Part shown: positions 13,301-22,300 of the stretch, in pieces
Numbering within the stretch: the stretch's first letter is position 1
Layout of the letters: the number at the start of each line of letters is the position of its first letter
From: Arion vulgaris
Lineage: Eukaryota > Mollusca > Gastropoda > Stylommatophora > Arionidae
Length of the DNA: 64,000 nucleotides
Reading direction: 5' to 3'
NCBI GenBank assembly: GCA_020796225.1
Contig: CM036758.1
Coordinates: 70,654,366-70,718,365, forward strand
Program-made: the position numbers and the translations under genes
The notes under the pieces: model-generated
What the model was told of the DNA's origin: nothing
Database searches by the model: none
What the model saw: only the letters and a program-made list of their open reading frames with translations

Positions 13301-16300
13301 AGTTAGAGATCGTTTTTTGGCCATAATGCACATAAGATCAATTGTCACCGTTTCATGTCTAATGGTATTAATCATCATTCATTTCACAACCCGCCCGGGT
13401 GGTTACCTGGGCCCAAATTTGGGGTGTAAAGAATAGAACCACTGTTACCTGCCACGCATGTCATAAGAGGTGACAAGGAGGTTTGGCTGAAATTGGATGC
13501 ACATGTCCGCTAGGGAATGCTAACCCAAAACAAATGCTTGCAGAAAACGGATGCACCAGGCCGTAAGGTGCATAACATGGTGCAACAACCTCTCACAATG
13601 AGGAATGTGATAATGGATTCTACGGACGCCAATCTGCCTCGGAGATTTAGCCACGCAGTAAGAATGTCAGACCTACCATCACGAGGGTGGCCAAAAATTA
13701 CTGCAGGAAGAGGTTGGCACAAATGAGGAAGCAGAAATCATAGGAATTATATCCTACAGAACTGCCCTCAGTATGCAGACTTGAGAAGAAAGAGGTGGCC
13801 CACTTACACCAGCGTCCAAGACATACTGTATGGCATGGCTGATAATCTGAGGGAAACGGCTGCCTTTATTAGAGAATCTGAAATCCCAATCTAGTGAGAA
13901 TGCAGAAGAAGAAAAAGATTTCACAACCAACCGTCCATTGTACTTTAGCATTTCAGATGCACTTTTTTGTTATTCCAATCAACTTTTCATTGTTGTCCTG
14001 ATAAATTTGTCATTTTCTCCCAACTATTCCCATTTCTCTTTCTCCGTTGATTTTTGCCTGCTGTCAACAAATGTTCTCGAAATTTTTTTTAATCAACTTC
14101 AAGTCTGAGTATGTACAATCGATTGATTTCATAATTTTGGAACATCTCCACATCAATGGTCAGTTGCAATGGATCCTTAACATTTCCTACTCTTTGATAC
14201 AGTGGTGATACATTCAGCTATATGTTCTTTGTCCATCTCTTTATGTTTCCCTCCCAATTATATAGATGTCTACCTCTTGCCAGCTTATTCTCATACTAAA
14301 GTAGCAATTTTATTGCTAAATAAGCCTCAATGATAAACTTTATAATAGTCCTGCTATTGTTTTTCAGCACAACTTTTCAGGTCAGAGACTACTGCCAACG
14401 GAATGCCCTCCACTTGGAGGCTCTTGACAGCACAGATAAGTCACGACATGTATCATCTGGTGCATTTACAGGGATTCCAAATGTTTTTCTTTTGGCTATG
14501 CTAGCTAATCATGAAAACAAACAGATTGAGCTGGTGTTGTCATGCAAATCAGAGTATGTATTATTTCTTGTATACACTCACTTGACATTAGATGATAGAA
14601 ACAGAAACTTGTAAAGTAGGTTTTTAATAAGCATTTCTTATGTTTTCAGCAATATGTAGCCTGTACAACCACTTCTTCTTTACCATTATTTACTTCTTTA
14701 TGGAAGCGTTGGGAGGGGGGAGTGTAGTGATCTTGTGTGTGCTTGTTCTAATGCACTTTGTAATCTGTTATTCATTTTCTTAAGGGGGGACTCTGGTCTG
14801 GAAACGTTTTTCGTTGCTTTCATATTAATGTAGAATTTGTATTACAATTTTGAGATATTATGACTTTAAAGAGTAGAAAAAGTTTAGTTTTCAAAAATGT
14901 CAATGCGTTGCCTTGAAACAATAAAAATGGCGCAAACACAAAATTTCAAATCCTACGGCTCTGAATGTAATGAATATAAATAAATTATGTTTGCTCTAAG
15001 GTGAGCAATTGTAATATCTAAAATATTACACATGATTTTAGGATATATTAAATATTACATTTTTAAAGAATTTCTTGTAAACACACCCGCTAAAAACAGC
15101 TTTTTTTACCGAATTTTGAGGGCATTTTTATCCAAAAATTTATTAAAAATGTAATATTTAATATATCCTAAAATCATGTGTAATATTTTAGATATTACAA
15201 TTGCACACCTTAGAGTGAAAACAGAATTCATTTACATTAATTAGATTCAGAGCCTTAGGAATTTGAAATTTGTTTTTGGTGGCCATTTTGTATTGTTTCC
15301 ATGGCAACGCTTTGACTTTTTGTTTTACTAAATTTTTCTACACTTCTAAGTCATAATCTTTCAAAATGGTTATACAAATTTTACATTAATGTGAAAACAA
15401 CGAAAATAGCTTCTTGATCCCCACGCTACCGAATCCTCCCTAAAGGCTATTCTTGATGCACCAGGCCGTAAAGTCACTGCTCAGGCAAAATTTGAGATAT
15501 ATAGAAATGTTAAACTTAATTTTTAACCAAACCTACCATCATAATGCAACCAGGAAAACAAACAAAAACAGCACATGAAAAAAAAGCTACTACCCATGTG
15601 GTGCCGGGACCCGTAAGGGAAGCATAGAATAGTACCACTGCGACCTACAAGGTATGCTGTAAGAGTCAAATAATGTAGGACCTAGGGAAGTTACCCTAGT
15701 AAATAAAAAGCATCTCAGAAATCGGATGTGCTGGCCTACTTCTAGGCTCATAACTGACACAATGTAGAATCGCTCTTAGGCTCAGATCACATATAAATCA
15801 CACAGAGTGGTTAACAAGTGGTTGATATTGAGCGTTCAAAGAAGAAGAAGTATAGATTAATGTAAAGTCATTTGTACACAAGTCAACCTACCAGTAAGTG
15901 TCAGACAAGTCATAAATTATTATTGTGAATAAAACCACATATTTCTAAATTGTACTACTCTATTGTAGGAGTGAAAGAACTCGTTGGAGGGATGCCATTA
16001 CGCCTCCTGAAACATCATCAGAGAGTGAGAGAATATATGACTATTGGGGTTAGTGTTTCATTTTTTATATATTTAAATTCATATATTGCATGCTCTTTCT
16101 GTTGATAGATTTACATGTAGTCATAATTTGTTTGGTAGGTCATCATACTAATTATATTGTCTACTATTGTAATGAAAAATAAATTGTGTATAATATTTAT
16201 ATGTAAAGTTACCAAACCAATGTGCAACGTATACACATTCTTGGCAAAGATCAAACATATCACAAAGAGTGATTTAAATTGGTCGTAAAGAACGAATGCA

Positions 16301-19300
16301 AAGAAGAAGACGATCAGGGGTCTTTGAAAAAATATCCCGTTGGACTCCACGAGGGAGCGAACCAATCTTCATCTTCTGTCTACATACAAGATCTCTTGTC
16401 TACATATAAAAGTTACATCTACTGTCTTTCTTCTTTTTCTTCATTTCTCGAATCCTGATTTGTCTCACAGCGTCAGGATAAGTAGAGACTTATAGAACAG
16501 GTTTTTGTATGCACTTCATAAACAATGTTTTTCGTCACCTTTGTCATCTCTGAGTCCACCTTTTGCATGGACAGCCTTTTGGACATTAGACTAATAATAA
16601 AAATGTTGAAGTTATTTTAAATCATTGTAAGTAAAGTATGATAGTGGTAATATGTTGAGTTTTTTTATTTCTGATAAGCTGCTAGTAGTATCTCAGTAGT
16701 ATCTGTTGGTGGTGCTCTCTGTTGATAAGCCTAGTGTAAAACCAGTTTCCCTGCGTCTTGAGAACAATTTGGTCTCTGTTGATAAGCCTGTTGTTAAAAC
16801 CATCTTTTCCATGCTTTGAGAGCAATTTTTCATTGTTGCAAAAATAGACACCATTCTGAAGATGGAGAAATGAACATTTTATAGGGCTGTTCTTATTCGC
16901 GTTCTTTCTTTACAATCAATTTTAATCACTCTTTGTGAAATGTTTGATCTTTGCCAAGAATGTGTATACATTGCACATTGGTTTGGTAGGCCCCTAAATG
17001 CATAGATTTCTACACATTTAGGACACATGCATCCGATTTCAGCCAAACCTCCGTAGGCGCTTCTTACGGCATGCATGGCAGGTAACAGTGGTTCTATTCT
17101 GTACACCCCAAATTTGGGCCCGGTAACCACTCGGGCGGGTTTGTGCACTGTAAAGCTACAATATTTTCAAACTAGAATAACTGGTTGCAACAGTCAACAC
17201 AACATGCATGCCTCATAATGTGAAAACAACCACAACAGTCAGCGCAAGTTTTCATGTCTTGTCATGGTTTCCGAATGGCTAAGCCATATTCTTCATCTAA
17301 CCAGGTTTTATCTTTCTCCAAACTGACAGACTTATCATCTATGGGGCACCTTGAGTGTAGATATGTTGATTCTAACCAGATTTCTTCTTTCTCTCCCAAG
17401 CCCCTTTATATTTCAACGATTGTCACAATGATATTTTCATAATTCATTCCTCTTTAATGTTGCCTTATTTTTCCCCCCATCATGTTCTCTTTTCATTCTG
17501 TATTTTTGTTTGTGTGTTTTATATATATTAAGCTACAATTTGTTTACAGAATTGGACAAATTAGAGGCTGTAGAAACCAGTGAAGAAAATGGATGGGAAA
17601 AGCAAGTAACGGGTTGCATTTTGTTGCACATCTGAAGTTTTGCTTTCATCCCTCACAACCCGACTATTTTTTCTTATGATAAATATTTATTGTTATTGTT
17701 TCCGTAGATATAATGTTGTAGTAAAAATGAGCATAGATAAATAGTTGTATAACCACTCGGAACACATAGATACTAAACTGAACAGAAAGGAGCATCTGGC
17801 TGAATGAATTAGAGCACAGGCTCCCATTCAGAGACTCTGGTTCAATACCCGGTACGGGCAAGGAGTTGTTTTTTCAGTCGGGTGTAAATAAAAATTCTAA
17901 CCTTCGACTTCAACTGCACTAGCTATGAAAATCGTAGCATATCCTTTACAGGATGTAGCCATCAACCACAGTAAACGAGTTGTTGATTTTCTAGGCACCA
18001 CTTATACATTCAGTAGTTTGACATTGCTTTCTGAACGGCAAGGTCTATTTTTACCTTTTGTAAAAGTCCCACGGAAACGAATTTGCTTCCAAACTTGCCC
18101 ACCGTGGGGTTTGAACCAGGTATGCTTGGGTTTGTGATCGAGCTCACTACCGCTTGAGCTACAAACGCACTAGCTAAGTGGCCATTAAATTCCACACCCT
18201 CATGTCATCCTGTCCTACACTACCCTAAAAAATGGTATTACAGGCAGTAATGACAGAAAGGAAAGACAATTAAACAGAATGGAAAGACTCTTGAATGTAA
18301 AGGGTAGATAAGTGAACTGCAGTCTAGAATTTGTAACCCAATCTGTCTAGATGATAACCTTATTTTCTGCATGCATTTTTTTTTTTACCTTCATCTCGCT
18401 GTAGTTATTCATTTGTCCCCTTGTCTCACCTGCACATGGTATTAAGTCTCAATGCAGTTATTCAGTTGATGCCTCATCCTAGTTAGGTATTCATTTAAGG
18501 CCTTGAGTCACTGCATGTATTTCACGAAATTCACAAAACATCTTATTAGCTGTAAGGCAAAGTTCTCAACCAGATGGACATAGTTTAAGTCTTCTGTTGT
18601 CTCCATCTTGCTGTGGGAGAGACTTGTTGTTGATGTTTGTGATCCAGGGGTAAAATGGGCCATTGCCCTTCTGCCCAAAGGTATGTTACAATAGGTTGTC
18701 TGATGTTATAATTATTTAGAAATGAAGACAACAGGAAAAAAGTGAGCACAACATCATTACTTAACTTCATCAAGTAACAACAAATTTAATGTTTTGATCA
18801 CGTAAGAAGATTACCAACAGACAGTGCACCTCAAAGAGCAATGTTACTCCGATGCAATATATACAAAGCAAAAGGCTATCTATGCAAAAACTGAACCTCA
18901 GAAATAACATGCAGTGAAAAATACTATTTATGAAGCACACACAAAAGCCCATTCTAGAAATCTCTTCATATCCTGATGCTGGGAGGCAATACTGGATTAG
19001 AGAAAGGAAGAAAGAAGATCATTATTTTATTGAAGTTTCTCATCCTCATATTAACCACCCTGCATTACCTGGAGACCTGACAATGAATCACTCTCAAGAC
19101 AACAACATCTCCTGCTCTAGATGGATAAACTACAAACACAGTGTTGATATTGAGATGGTCTTTATAGCCAGTCATCAATTCTGCTTCATAGTTTGTGTAG
19201 ATATTGCCACATGAGTCATAGAGCTCATCAGAACCTCTGTCCGGGTAGCAGATCCAGGCTCCATAAGAATTGTTAATTGTGGCGTTATTTTTTTTTTGCA

Positions 19301-22300
19301 TTCACCGCTATAAATTCAGGCATAGTTCATAGGCATATAGTCATTATAGTATGGTGCTTCTGATTGATTTTTGAGTGAAGGCCTGCTTGCCTTATAATCA
19401 GTGTCTCCTGTCAAATTGTTGCTTTAAATGCTGATCTATCCGAGTACGTATGTGTATTTAGTCACATGAGTAGTTATTGATGGTATCTCATGTAGCAAGT
19501 TTTAAACAGACAGGGTCGGACTTCTTCTTGTTAATGGTTTCATTTTTTAAAACAAGTAATAATGCACTTTCAAATTCAGTGAAAGGTACTGTAGATAGTT
19601 GTTTTCTTGTCTCCAACTACGGAAGTGGCATTTCTCTTTCAATTTCATCACATTATAGAGGATTGTCTTGTTTTAAATGTTGTCTTATTTTCCCAGTTTT
19701 CTGTCAGTTTCCTTTTGGGTTTGTGTCTGTCTAACTGGTTGCATCTCTCATTATATCCAGTGCTTTCTTTTCACAGAGCCAGAGGTTTGATATTAGTGTG
19801 AATTTCACATGCTGACATGGATGTGAATTTCATAGCTGCACAAATGAAATGCATCAAATGTTATTGCACTGTGATGAGTTTATAGTGCCATTTGTCTGCT
19901 TGTAGTGTTTGATTAGAATCTATAACCGTTCTGACATAGCCAAAATAGAGGTTACTCAGCCTTCTTGTCAGAACCCAATGATGTGTGTTTGCTAATTTCT
20001 GAATGAATAGTGGTCAGGTGGTTGCCTTTTTCTGAAAGTTTTCTACATGATTTTTAAGGTATGTTGGATTTGCTTCCTTCTTCAATTGGTGTTGGTCAGT
20101 TTTGATATTTAAATTTTGTTACGCTTCTTTTTTTTTTGGTCTTTAGCTATTTGTTTGTTTTTTTACATCGATGCCTAAAAATATTTTTTGAATGTCAGTG
20201 CATGTTGGCAATAAAAGGGAAAAAAACTATGTTTGCGCACTCTGTCAGGTGTAGTCATGGCGCCTAATATGTCACCTCTGACTGATTTTTCCCAGACTTC
20301 AGAGGTACTTGTAATTTAAATCCCCAAGTAAAGGATCAGGAACCTGTAGTTCTACCATGTGAACATTGAGAATTTTTTGCCCACATTGGCCTTGAACCCA
20401 GGAATTTCTATGGTGCGGGACCACTAGCACAGCATTCTATCAACTTTGCTATCGTCGACTCCAGAAGAAAGATAAGAGCTAACTTTTTGGCAGAGAATCC
20501 AGTTATTATCTTGAGTGTTTCTGTGGATGTCTCTTATTAGTCATATCTCTTCATCCTAGAGTTATTTCTTTTTACTTATCAATTTTGTAACACATTAAAA
20601 AAACATTTTAACTGGATAACTGGTTACAATAAATGTCACTGCAGTCAGGGTAATCCTATAGATGCTCAGTTTCTTTCAACTCTGTACTCTGTAAAAATAA
20701 CAACATCAGAGAGCACTTTCACAGTAGCTCCAGCAACAATTTCAAATTTACCTATGAGAACGTTGGGTACTCATTTTCAGCTGAGTATACTGGGAGATGA
20801 TATAATGAGATTTTAACTCTACATGTTTTGTTTCTGAATTGACCGCACTAACCTGTGAGTAACCAGAGGAGCATCTGGCCGAATGGATTAGAGCATGGCT
20901 CCTATGCAGGAGACTGTGTTCAATCCATGTTAAAGCCAGGGATTTTTTTCTGTCATTGGCATAAAGAAAATTCTAACCTGAACAGCTTCGCTGCGACTGC
21001 ACTAGCCATCTTCTTCTTCACCCTTCGCCCTAGGGAAGCATAGGTCCGCAACCAAGGCCTTCCAAGCCCGCCTATCCAAGGCCATCCTTTCCAGATCTCG
21101 CCACTCTCTCCCCGTCCTCTTGCATTCTATCTCTAACTCCCGTCTCCAGGTGTTTCTAGGTCTTCCCTTACTGCACTAGCCATGCAACCATTAAATTCCT
21201 CTCAGACTCTCGTCCCACCTGTCCTACACGCCCTAAAAAACGGTACTACATGCAGTAACAACAGTTCTTAACCTGTGAGTTATGCTGACCTCTGTTAACC
21301 ATTAAGACAACACTGCGATCATTTAAGAGTTCTTAGTTTATAGCTGTGAACCAATAATTTAGATTTCTGGAGAATTGTGACTTATCTTTCAAACTTCCTC
21401 CCTAAAATATATCAATCTTGAAGTCAGTCATATATAGTCTCACCAGCATGGTTGTGTATAAGATTAGTCTCAGCCCTGCTAGAACCCTTGAACTAGTTTG
21501 CAGAAGCCTTGTAGTCAGTGCAACCATTGATTAATAAATACAGCTTTACACCCTCCATGCTGTGTGGTTAATCCTAACTTTCAGTAAGCTCCCAGTATAA
21601 CCCACAATAAAACAAACTATTATCCTCATCATAAAACTGACAGCTGCTACTAATTCTGTTGTTAATTTTGTTTTTTTTCTACTTGTTCATTAATAACTGC
21701 TCTTTTTGTATTACAATGGGAAAACATGTCGATGAAATGTTAGCATGCAAAATGTGTTGTGAACAGTAATGAAACTTTCACTTCTACACAACAAACTTCC
21801 CAACTAAGTCTAATTTGAGTCTATACTACCAACTGTTCATAGTTCTACTAAATCTTCTTCGAATTCTCCATATCGACCACTTGTTAACCCCTCTTTGGAA
21901 TTTGTATGTGATCTGAGCCTAAGAGCAATTGTACATTGTGCCAGTTATGCGCCTACAAGAAGGCCAGAACATCCGATTTCTGCTATGCTTTTTATTTACT
22001 AGGGTAGCTTCCTATGTCCTACATCAGTCGCCTCTTACGATATGCCTTGTAGGTCGCAGTGGTACTATTTTTTGCTTCCCTTACGGGCCTCAGCACCACA
22101 AGGGCAATTCTAAGTCTAATTTGATTCTATACTACCAACTGTTCATAGTTCTAAGTCTAATTTTTTTATTCTATACTACCAACTGTTTATAGTTCTACTA
22201 AGTCTAATCTTATTCTATACTATCAACTACACATAATTTTACGGAGTGATAAGTCTACCTTTTGTACCACAGACTACCCACTGTTGCATTTTGTGATTAA

